Assembly: GCF_000275845.1 (NCBI RefSeq)
Contig: NW_006766890.1
Span: 127,042 to 191,041 of the forward strand
DNA: 64,000 bases
Direction of reading: 5' to 3'
From: Dichomitus squalens LYAD-421 SS1
Lineage: Eukaryota; Basidiomycota; Agaricomycetes; Polyporales; Polyporaceae
A program made the translations under genes and the position numbers. Within the stretch, counting starts at the first letter, position 1. The number at the start of each line of letters is the position of its first letter. The notes under the pieces were generated by a model, which did no database searches, had not been told where the DNA came from, and saw only the letters and a list, made by a program, of their open reading frames with translations. Positions 13,201 to 22,491 of this stretch are shown here, one piece after another.

Positions 13201-13273
13201 TTTCTTCGCGCCGTTTGAGCTTTGGCCAGCTGACCGCGGCACGTCGACAGGCATGTGGAGAAGCCTGGCTTGA
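10264..13273 (+). CDS. Unrecognised large, mostly disordered protein with N-terminal Cys-pair region
   Basis: No family recognised. The first exon (10264-10413) encodes a short N-terminus with HHACKCLNIRIRP; a standard intron (10414-10470) joins AHPEVTLRSRS in frame. The folded N-terminal part pairs C-x-C with VTCLVCGLLTYRV, an arrangement reminiscent of a small zinc-binding fold such as the Mss4-like or GFA group. This is a shape resemblance only. A hydrophobic stretch around 10800-10870 may be exon or intron, since the frame stays open. The rest is low-complexity: Ser/Pro/Arg-rich blocks, a possible coiled coil (QSQKLRDEAEEYIAQVTERK) at 11130-11240, and acidic patches. A conserved-looking block near 12540-12660 reads EEEILKLVAASTPSHRSAWK. 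The last exon is tiny: AAG splices to MWRSLA, with TGA at 13271-13273. About 900 residues. It could be a scaffold or nuclear protein; function unknown. Confidence 0.7.
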
Positions 13274-13918
13274 GAGGACGGCGAGCGGCCGCGAAGATCG
13301 AAACGACGATGGCGACACGGTATCTATCTTAGTATTGTTGTAATCGCCTCCACTGCATCGATAGTTGTTTGTATCTTGCACTAGCAGTCTCGTAGCGCTA
13401 CGCATCTCTCTCCTCGTCCCAGTCCACCTCCCACCAGAGTCTCTGCCCAATGGATTCGAACCGCCAACTGTCCTCCGTGCATTGCCACTATCCACGACGC
13501 TCTGTAATACTGCTGTCCAAACCCGCTCTGTACATATATGTATTTCTACTTACGCGTACTTGCTGCCTTGTCCCCACCTCGCTCGCGATGGCCAGATCGT
13601 GTTCGAGCTCATGACTGCGCTTGTGGCCCCCGTTGACGACGATGAGCAGCGTTATTTGTTTGCAATTATCAGGTGCCCCCGTACGGCCCCCCGCGTTTAC
13701 GTCGACTTTCTGGACGTTTGTCAGTCGGACGCATGCGTAACGAGAAGTGGCGTGCTGAAGATTATTAGGTAGACTACTATGATCTAATGCAGTTTTTGGT
13801 TACTCGCTGTGAACCGTGTGGGCGAGCGAGTGCCAGCAATCGTCCTTCGGGACAGCACAACGAAGACCGGAGGAGAGTCGGACGAAGCCAGCTCTATCCA
13901 TCCGATCATGCCCTCCAT
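13274..13918. other. Convergent intergenic region
   Basis: About 645 bp between the 3' ends of two genes facing each other. I see no gene. A 12-base stretch near 13450 resembles a tRNA B box on the minus strand, but no cloverleaf forms around it. Confidence 0.45.
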
Positions 13919-16300
13919 CTAGTCGGGGCCCATGGCAGCCCCAGGGAGGGTCTCGTGGCGCATGACCTGCTCCACCTTCGCCTCGTCCTTCGCGATCCCG
14001 AGCTCGGCGTCCTCCTTCTCGAGGTCCTCCACGACCTCGGACACGCACCGCTCGCACTCGCACTTGAACTTCCAGCCACGCGCGAGCTCGACCCGGCGTC
14101 GGCGGCGCGCCTGCTCGGTGGACTCGCCTGGGTGCTGGCCGACGTCGACGTACGCGATAGTGAGCTCGTCGCCCTTCTTGATAGGGCGGTTCGCGATGAG
14201 CTGGAGCTGCGTCGAGCCGACGGTGAAGGATGGACGGGTGGACGGATCGCAGGAGTGGGCGAGCTGTTGTGTCGCGTGAGATGAGGCGGGAACAACGATC
14301 GTAGCCATTGGAGGGGACCTACGTAGGATGAGACGAGGTAGAGACCGCTGCCGACCTGGCGCTGAGTGCCAAAGGGCGTGCGTGTCCTCTCTTGGTCCTC
14401 CGGACGCTCTTCGGAGACGGGCTGCTCATATTGTGAGACCCACAAAACATCATGGGCCAATGACGAGCTCACCTTGTCGTCCCTGCCACCATCAGGGCAC
14501 ACACCGATCGCGTTGTACGCCATCTTGCCGACAAGAACCGCCATACGCTCCTCGGTGACCGACTGCTCCAGACCAGGCAACGCCGCACCAAGGACAGCCT
14601 TGAGATGCTTGATCTCCTCGTCCGTGACATGCCCCTCGATGAAGCGCAGGCGCTCCATGTGGTCCGAGACGCTATACAGGTCGCCGCCACCCGCGATCTG
14701 CTCGAGCTCCGCCTGGAGCGGGCTGCTCTTGTCCTTGATGAGCTTCGATGTCTCGAGCGCGATCTGCTTCGCGACGAAGCGCGCGCCGAGGATGTTCGCC
14801 CGCTTCGCCTTCTTCTCCTGGAGCCACGCGACGTACGCGGTCTGCGCGGTCTCGCGCCCGTCGTCGATGTCCGTGCCATGGCCGGGGTCGAGCTCGGGCG
14901 GGAGGACGGAATCGCGGCCAAAGAGCATGTTGTGCCAGGATATGTTGGCCTTGCTTTGGCAATCCTTCGAGCAGAAGACGGCGCCGATCTTGTCGGACTC
15001 GGAGGCAACGGCCTGACCTTCCTCGATGGGGCGGAAGCAGTACGAGCAGTGGGTGCCCTTGCCTTCCAGGTCAGCGTCTAGAGCGACGACAAGAGGAATT
15101 TCCTACGGTAGCGATAAGTGAGAGAACATGGCAAGGCGGATGCCACAATAGGCGTACCGTATAAATGATGTCACCGGCCTCGAAGTCCTTCGAGGCAATG
15201 AGGATCTTCTTGGCAGCCTGGTTGCCTTGGGCTTCGCCGGCGTGTATAGAGACATTCATGCCCTTGGGCGGGAAGTGATCGTAATAACCTATCGTTTAGG
15301 TCGCCCAGGCGCACTCAGCTCAAATACTTGCGTTCTCCGAACTGGCGGCGTACCTTCGACACGAGATGCGACCTAACCAGAGAGAACATAGAGAGGAGAA
15401 AATTACAGTATATTAGAATCGGGTCGACGGCAAAGCACAGGCAAGGCAAAAGGTGGGGCGTAGCGTGGAGCGTCATCATTAGGTGTTGTGCTATCAGTAC
15501 TGAGTCGGGCAGTACGGCTCTCATGGCGCCGCCTGGCTCCCGGGGTCCGTGAGTCTGTCCCACTCTTGGGAGGACGTCTCTGACGGGGGACCTGAGCGCG
15601 TCGGACTCGTCTCCACCTCCTCTGCTGGCTCCTCACGCTGCGCCGACTGGGTCTCCGAGGTAGGCATACTCACATCGGCGTTCACCAACTCCATGAAGAT
15701 CTGATCCTCGGGTCAATACGACGCAAATTCAACAAATTCGATGCAACGTACCTTGAAGATGGGTGCAGGAAGAGTCGACTGGACCATCATAATGAACTCC
15801 ACAGGAGAAGGGTAGACACGGAGTGCCCGGAAGAATGCGCAGGCAGCGGGAAGGTAAAAGGACGGACCTGACGACTTCGTATTAGTAAAGTTGCGTCGTC
15901 GGTCATATTCACTGCTTACCCTTCTGGACGAGTTGATCGCCAATTTGGACCTGCATCATGAAGTATCCCTCCTTCTCGTCCGGAGTAGCCGGGATTTCCT
16001 CCTCCCGGATTTTCGCGAGGGCCTGCTTGATTGCTGCCGGGCTGACCTCTGAGGCAGCCTCGGAAGCGGCCTGAGCTTGTTGCGTCTGTTTGGTGACTTT
16101 CTTCTTCTCTTTCCCTGTGGCGCGAGTGAGCACAAAGGAACGCGTCAGAACGGCATCATGGACCACGTACGCAGCTTCTTGCGGAAGTCGCTGTCATTTC
16201 GCCGCTTGTAGTCGAAATAGACGGCATAGGCGACAAGACCGCTGAGAACCGTCACTGCCCCCACAGTCAGCACGGTAGACGTCCGGGAGGAGGAGGACAT
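13919..16300 (-). CDS. Tom20-SET fusion protein
   Basis: One gene appears to encode a Tom20/MAS20 mitochondrial import receptor followed by a SET domain. The ATG at 16300 gives a short N-terminus and a membrane anchor (VLTVGAVTVLSGLVAYAVYF) followed by DYKRRNDSDFRKKLR, as in Tom20. The receptor core is FYLPAACAFFRALRVYPSP and LPAPIFKIFMELVNAD. A 301-bp intron (15373-15673), a 19-nt exon (15354-15372) and a 65-bp intron (15289-15353) then join in perfect frame: VNAD-VASRVEG-YYDHFPPKGMNVSI. Next come KKILIASKDFEAGDIIYTE (start of SET), a MYND-like cysteine group (GTHCSYCF, VFCSKDC), a helical insertion and the SET core ending LAHSCDPSTRPSF and IKKGDELTIAYVDV. A post-SET-like CECERC follows. TAG at 13919-13921. 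Tom20 sits in the outer mitochondrial membrane; SET domains methylate lysines. The substrate is unknown. I believe similar fusions are annotated in other basidiomycetes but could not check. Confidence 0.85.
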
Positions 16301-16544
16301 GGTTGACGGTGAAGTGGAAGTTTGTGCGCTCGCGCTCGCCACTTGCAGGACAATCAGCCACCTCACGTGTCATGCCGCCTTCTCTCGAGCGCTTCTATCA
16401 AGACACTCTGCAGCTGCCTGGCAGAGACGCTGTAGTCACGTCGTGCTGCGGCCACAAGTACAGCCCGCGGTTGTTCAAATACACTCGGGACACGCACACC
16501 TGTCCCACAATCACCCCAATTCCCCCTGTCTGCACCCAGTCAAC
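16301..16544. promoter_or_regulatory. Short bidirectional promoter
   Basis: Only 244 bp separate the ATG of the Tom20-SET gene (-) from the ATG of the AAA ATPase gene (+), so the two genes must share this promoter region. No canonical TATA element is evident. Confidence 0.55.
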
Positions 16545-18598
16545 ATGACCACACCCATGAGCCCCAAGGAGATCGAGGAAGCGTTCATCAAGGTCACTTT
16601 CGAGGAGGAGACCCCCCTGCAGCCCTCCGTTGGTACTGCTGACCGCTTCCATGATCCGTGGGTTGACCAGGGTGGGTAATTCTCCACCGACAACAAACAC
16701 GTTCACCCACACATTGTTCCATGCAGCGTCCAACAAGTTCAGCGAGCCCACAACATTTGGGTTCGTGATAAGCAACGGCTCATGTCGATAGTTCCTACCT
16801 AACATTTTTGCAGAACTCGACAACTTCGCAAGTTGTACCCTAACCACACGATCGTGCCCGTGAGCGACTACGGCAATAGCATCCTCAGCTTCCCGGGTGC
16901 TCTCGTCCAACCATTGGCACCATCCGAACTCATTTCGTCCGTGTACTTCGTTCCTGTCGCCAGACGTTTGTCCCAGATACCTGGAGTCCTAGTGAACCAG
17001 ATCTTCTTCGGATCCTTCCGTGTCGCTTGGGACGTACGTGTCCTGGCGAATCTTTGTGGTGGTGTCAGCTGAGCTATCTCTGCAGAAATACGAGTACCTT
17101 CTCTATGTCGTCAGAGTAGGTCCCACAAAGCTCCAAGGAACTCATGCTGATGTATTATTGCAGTTTCCGTATGGCATGGGTTCTCAAACCCAACAATATG
17201 TTCTTCACGAAGGGCCCGAGGAACCTGCGCGCGCCCTTGTTCTGGCGGCAGGCGGCTGGGCCGCACAGTTGCATCAAGAAGTCCTCGTCTTCAACCAGGG
17301 TTTCTGGCGGAAGGACCATGACATGTGGCTAGATCTCCAGACGGCCAACTGGGCGGACGTCATTCTCAAGGAGAAATTCAAGACAGCTCTGCAGAAGGAC
17401 GTGTACGGCTTCTTCGACTCCGAGGATCTATACAAGTCCCTCGCCATTCCGTGGAAGGTAAGTGATGTCACTCCGGAGACCGAATGTCTTCCCTGCGATT
17501 GAGCATACTTCCTTTGTAAGCGCGGCTTGATCTTCTGGGGTCCGCCAGGTACGTGACATGCTATCAAACCGCTTCGTCTGGGCTTTGACCACTCTACAGG
17601 GAACGGGAAGACAATTAGCTTGAAAACGATCATGAAGGAATGCGATGCAAAGGGCTACGTCCCGCTCTACGTGAAATCCTTCAAATCTTGGATGGGCGAG
17701 GAGGGCTCCATGCAGGCCGTCTTTGAGAAAGCAAGACAGATGGCTCCTTGCGTCTTGATCCTGGAAGACCTTGATTCCCTCATCAACGACTCGAACCGAT
17801 CTTTCTTCCTCAACCAGTTGGACGGTCTTCAAAGCAACGACGGCCTGCTGCTCATCGGTACTACCAACCATTTCGACCGGTTGGACCCTGCTTTGAACAG
17901 CCGTCCGAGTCGTTTTGACAGAAAATAGTACGCTCCCCGCCCGTCTCTTGCGGAGGCGTCGCTTCGTTCTCACCAGTTGCTTCCGTGTTGTACATTCAGC
18001 GAGTTCGCCGATCCCGACGAAGAGGAACGCACCCTGTACATCCAATATTGGCAAGACAAGCTGAAGGGCAACAGAAAGATCTCATTCCCGGACAACCTCG
18101 TCAAAGAAATTGCTGCAGAGACCGACGGCTTCAGTTTCGCCTACCTGAAAGAGGCATTGTGCGTCTTCTTCCATTGCTCGCTCGTTTCACACCCGCTCAT
18201 CATCTACTCGTACAATTTGCAGTGTGTCGTCTCTCGTCGTGCTGGCCGGTTATGAAGGCGATGAGAAGCCTGATTTCCGTGACGTGCTGAAGGGACAAGT
18301 CAAGTCCCTTCGCGACCAACTCGACCAGGACAAGGATAAGAAGTTTTCTCAATTGAGTCTCGCCTCTGCGGTCTCAGCCGGAGCGCGGACTTCTGCCCCT
18401 CAGCCCAACGCCAGTCGCATGGCTCAGGTTGATGAACGGTCGCTTGGCCTGGCGCGTATCTGGGACGCTGCCTCCGGTGCCGTCGGGAGGATGCCTGGAG
18501 CTATGCCTGCGGGCGATGGACAAGCGGGCGCCAGTGCTGAAGCTCACGGAAAGGAGCTGCGCAACTTGGGCTTGTCGTTTGGCAGGTCCTTCGTGTAG
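16545..18598 (+). CDS. AAA-family ATPase
   Basis: Single-AAA-domain ATPase with a fungal-type N-terminal region. The ATG at 16545 starts TTPMSPKEIEEAFIKV. The N-terminal half (IVPVSDYGNSILSFPGALVQ, FRVAWDKYEYLLYVVRF, YVLHEGPEEPARALVLAAG) precedes a linker, DVYGFFDSEDLYKSLAIPWK. The AAA core has Walker A GPPGNGKT (near 17545-17615, split by an intron), Walker B VLILEDLDSL (near 17755), sensor-1 LLIGTTNHFDRLDPAL, and an arginine-finger region SRPSRFDRK. The lid is EIAAETDGFSFAYLKEAL. An Ala/Ser-rich C-terminal tail ends with TAG at 18596-18598. About 600 residues. The substrate is unknown. The domain resembles the fungal CDC48/spastin-like group that is widespread but poorly studied; a Bcs1-type mitochondrial role is possible but I see no clear targeting signal. 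Confidence 0.88.
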
Positions 18599-19558
18599 TA
18601 AGTCTGTGTAGGCTACGCCTGGACACTAGGTATCTAGCGGATGGATTGGAGACGTGCATGTAGATCTGACCTACACCCTCGGACTTGTACAATTACTTAC
18701 TTGCAGTGATCGAAATACCCGAAATGTACCCGGCTGTGACCGGTTGACCCCACATGGGACCGGCCGTGCGGCTTTGACGGCGCTTTTTGGCCGCTTCGAT
18801 AGTATCATCGACGCTGCGGTACTTAGGCACATCTCCTGCCCTGATTGTATGCACACAAGTAGTGCCTAGCGGCATGCACTGCCCGAGTCGAGAAAAAGTA
18901 AGTTCATCATCCCTTCTTGCCCAACATTTTACACTGTGATCGCACATAGATTTGACGACCTACCAAGAAGGATATCCGACTCCGAATTCGCTTGTCGTGG
19001 AGGGGTTAGGCCCTCTACATCACAAGCTCGCACTTGACCTCGCATCTGGACGGAAGGTTCGCCCCAGCGGACATTGACGGCTGTTATGCTGGTTCCCTGT
19101 CGCCCTGACTAGTCAAAGTTTCACAACAGGGGCCGCGTATTCGCATCCTCATATGCAAGGGAACCAATCCATCGCTCTGCCGTGCGTGCACCGCGTGGGG
19201 TGCGACTTGCATCATCATCACCTATAGCCCACTGGAGCAACGGTCCGAACTCGATCCGACGCGCTTGTTGATCTATTGAGCGTTGCTGATCACCGCGCTG
19301 TAGACGACATGCTATCGCCTTGGACTGAAAGCGTCTCCTCGCGACCCAGCCCTACGGTCACAACTCCCCGGCGCTGTCTGGAAGCGGGCATGACGTCTCC
19401 GTTTCAAGTCCAGGTCGCCCAACAAGGGCGGTCAACAGGTGGATATAGCTTGGCCCCGCCCCTTCGCGATAGCTTCCTTCCCCAACCTTATTCTCGCGCT
19501 CTCACACGCCGCCGCTCTTTTCGTTCCTCGTTCCATTCCCTACGCCCTTACGCCCATC
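18599..19558. promoter_or_regulatory. Intergenic region upstream of the GH79-like gene
   Basis: About 960 bp. No gene seen. A TATA-like sequence (GGATATAGCTT) lies near 19441, about 115 bp upstream of the GH79-like start codon, followed by a GC-box-like CCCCGCCCC and a pyrimidine-rich leader. Confidence 0.4.
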
Positions 19559-21608
19559 ATGTCTTCGGCGCGGCGGACTAGTCCTTGGGCCACCTCACTA
19601 TTTCGTACGCTATGCCTCCTTGCTGCCGTCGACAGCACCTTTGCTGCTGTGGCGATCACCCCGCCCGCCACCCCTCCATCCGCCACTGCGAACGTCGTCT
19701 ACTCGAACTTCTTGGGCATCTCGCTCGAACTGTCGTTCATTAACTACTACATGGGCAACACCACCGACCAGATCCCGGCGCCTTTCATCTCGTACCTCTC
19801 GACTCTACAGAAACACGCCTCAGGGAAGCCCGTGCGCCTGCGTCTGGGCGGCAATTCCATGGACAGCTCCACCTACGTGCCGAGTCAACCAGACATCGTT
19901 GAATTCACGGATCCCAACGCGAACTCGAACGACCAGCCAGTCAACTACGGACCCCAGCTATTCGATGTAATGAAGGGGGTGAGCTCCCAGGTCGGCGGTG
20001 CACAGTATCTCATAGGTAGGTATACAGCCTTAGCTGTTCGTTGCTGAAGTGTATTTGTCCACGAGGGCCCAGAATCGTTTTAGCGCGGTAGAAGACTAGC
20101 TAATTTGATTTACACCCGCTAGGTCTCAGCTTGCGAGTACCAAACAGCACTAATATTCCGCTGGTGGCCGGAGATGCGTCCAAGGCGCTTGGTGACGAGC
20201 TTGATGCATATTTGTTGGGCAATGTGCGTACTAAATTCGGCAATCGGCTTCGCTGCAGAGTGCTGAACTTGTTATTGCACTTAGGAGCCGGACTTGTACA
20301 CCGGGCATGGCCAACGGCCCTATCTTTCGAACTACACGACGCAGGACTATATAGGCGTATGTGCAGGTGTCATTGGGATTTGAGAGGCACTGATAATCGG
20401 CTTCTTTTCTCTAGGATTACTCGGTCGTCTTCAATAGTCTGAAGGCGACGCCACAAGGCGATGTCCTTGATGAGGACAAAATCGCCGGCCCCACCATCTG
20501 TTGCGCCTGGGTAATTGACGCTCCAATGACGCAAATTAACTACATTCTAATTTACGATCGTCCCATGCAGAACCTTGCAAGCGTCCTCCAGTCCGGTTGG
20601 TTCGATCAATACAAGCAACAACTCAAATACATCACCCTTCAACACTACCCTCAGGACACATGCTCAGGCCACCCGCACTTCGGTATCGAGTGGTACCTCG
20701 TCCACTCTAATACCGTAGGTCTGGCACAGTGGCAGCAGGATGGCATCCAGATCGCCAAACAGGCAAATAAGCCGGTTCTGATGGACGAGTTCAACAGCAT
20801 ATCATGCGGTGGCACCGACGGCATCTCGAACGTCTTCGGTGTCTCGCTGTGGACCACAGATTACGCCCTGCAGATGGCCGCCGTAGGCTATGCCGGCGCA
20901 TACCTTCACACCCGCGAGCGCGGCGTCACCTACAACCTGTTCGATCCGCCGGCTGGCCCTGCTGGAAATGCCGGCGCGTGGACTACAAACGCACCCTACT
21001 ACGGCATGCTGCCCGTCTACGAGGCCCTTGAGTCGTCTAGCGGCAGTCGCGTCGTGGACCTGAACGTCAAGAACGGAATGTACGACGCCACGCAGGTCCA
21101 CGCCGCTTACGCCATCTACGACGGCGCCGACAGCACCGTCCGCAGCCTCGTCGTCATCAACTATAAGAACGCCTCGGGCACGACGTCCGACTACGCCATC
21201 GACCCGTCATTCATCCCCGCAACCAACAGCAGCATCACCATCCGCACCCTCGCCGCGCCCTCTGTCGCCGAGAGAACGAACATTGCTTGGGGCGGACAGA
21301 CCTGGGCAGGCGTGGGCGACGGGAACCCGGTGCCAGCGACGTTCGCAGGCAGCGTCCCGGACAAGACTATCGCTTGCGCCGGCGGGTGCACCATCCAGGT
21401 CCCGGGCCCTGGTCTCGCTGTCATCTTTGTCGGTAATAATCCCGCGAACAGCGCGAACGCGACGAGCAACAACGGTGCCCATAGCAGCAGTACAGGGGCG
21501 AGTTCACCGACACACACCACCAACTCGGGCACGGGTAGGACGGCGAGTGGAATCGCGACTGTCGGCCTGTTCAGTATTCTTGTTGCATTCTTGATTCATT
21601 TACAATGA
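19559..21608 (+). CDS. Secreted, GPI-anchored glycoside hydrolase, GH79-like
   Basis: Retaining glycosidase of the heparanase/beta-glucuronidase type. The ATG at 19559 is followed by a signal peptide (SLFRTLCLLAAVDSTFA). The mature part starts with VVYSNFLGISLELSF, then VRLRLGGNSMDSSTYVP, which is typical of GH79. The acid/base glutamate lies in LLGNEPD, split by the intron after 20223; the nucleophile lies in VLMDEFNSISCGG near 20785. The TIM-barrel part continues with VFGVSLWTTDYALQMA, a C-terminal beta-sandwich follows, then a Ser/Thr-rich stalk and a hydrophobic tail (GLFSILVAFLIHLQ) that looks like a GPI-attachment signal. TGA at 21606-21608. Several NxS/T sites. Expected at the cell surface or wall, acting on glucuronic-acid-containing glycans; the exact substrate cannot be read from sequence. 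Confidence 0.88.
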
Positions 21609-22491
21609 CCTCTCGCCGCTTTATAATGCTGTTAGGACAGAGATTCCTGTTTCAGTTCGTTATTACGTTCTTCTTTGGTCGGTCTGAGAGGTCCTGGACT
21701 CTTATGTAGACACACTAGGTGTGTCGTTACTATACCTGCATACCCGCAGATTAGCGGAGACTCATCCGACTTTTGCTTCTGCTTCACTGTTACATAGGAC
21801 TGCGTGACGCATTCCTGGGATCAACGCTGCCTGTCATAATTCATCCTCAGCATCATGTCTCTGCACACGCTCATGAAGTGCTGTGTTGCGAACATGCCGA
21901 CATCTTCCCGTGGTAGACGCTCAAGCGCTCAAGTAAGTACGTGCGTCACGATCTCCTTCAAGTGGCACCTTCGAGCTTTCGACTTGCCCACGCTGATCAG
22001 TCCGAGTTCGGACGTGTCGCCCACCAACCATGACATACACTTGTGATCTCTCCATTGTCTAAGCTGCGCCTTCCAGGTTTCATCATTGCACCCGACACCT
22101 TCTTGAAGTTAATGATCGAGGAAACTTGGAAGTGTGCCAGGTGACCATGCAACGGGTGGAGAAAGTGGCCAGTCTGCCGGCTAAATTTGCACGTTCCTGC
22201 CGCTGGGTGCGTCGGTTGCAATTCCCCGCAGTCATTTTAAACCCCACGCGCTCAATCCCACCAGTGGTGGCGCCCTAGTGGGTCATGAGAGGAGGAAGAG
22301 ATGCATATGATTTCTAGTCCATCACGGCGAAGCGGAGTGCTTATATGAGCGTCCCGTTAGATTCAAGGCAAGCGATATCCTGACCAGCTATCCTCCCTAG
22401 CTGCAGGCTGTCCCTCACCAACTCGAACCTAGTGCCGCGATCTGCAGAGGATCAACCGTACGCCCTCGCCACCGCCACACCTCGGTTCCCC
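21609..22491. promoter_or_regulatory. Intergenic region upstream of P450 copy 1
   Basis: About 880 bp with no supportable gene. TTATATGAGC at 22341-22350 is a TATA-like element about 150 bp before the P450 start codon. Confidence 0.4.

Noticed and set aside
13440..13470. B-box-like sequence on the minus strand (GGTTCGAATCC)
   Set aside because: The flanking bases do not form a T-stem, and no acceptor, D or anticodon stem fits upstream, so this is not a tRNA gene.
13906..14928. 340-codon continuous minus-strand frame
   Set aside because: It begins as a real SET exon, but then reads through introns into an Arg/Ser-rich wrong frame; the true exon continues in the frame with SFTVGSTQLQL.
22432..22491. 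Upstream start for P450 copy 1
   Set aside because: The start is GTG, not ATG; the protein from 22492 already has the usual anchor and proline-rich lead.
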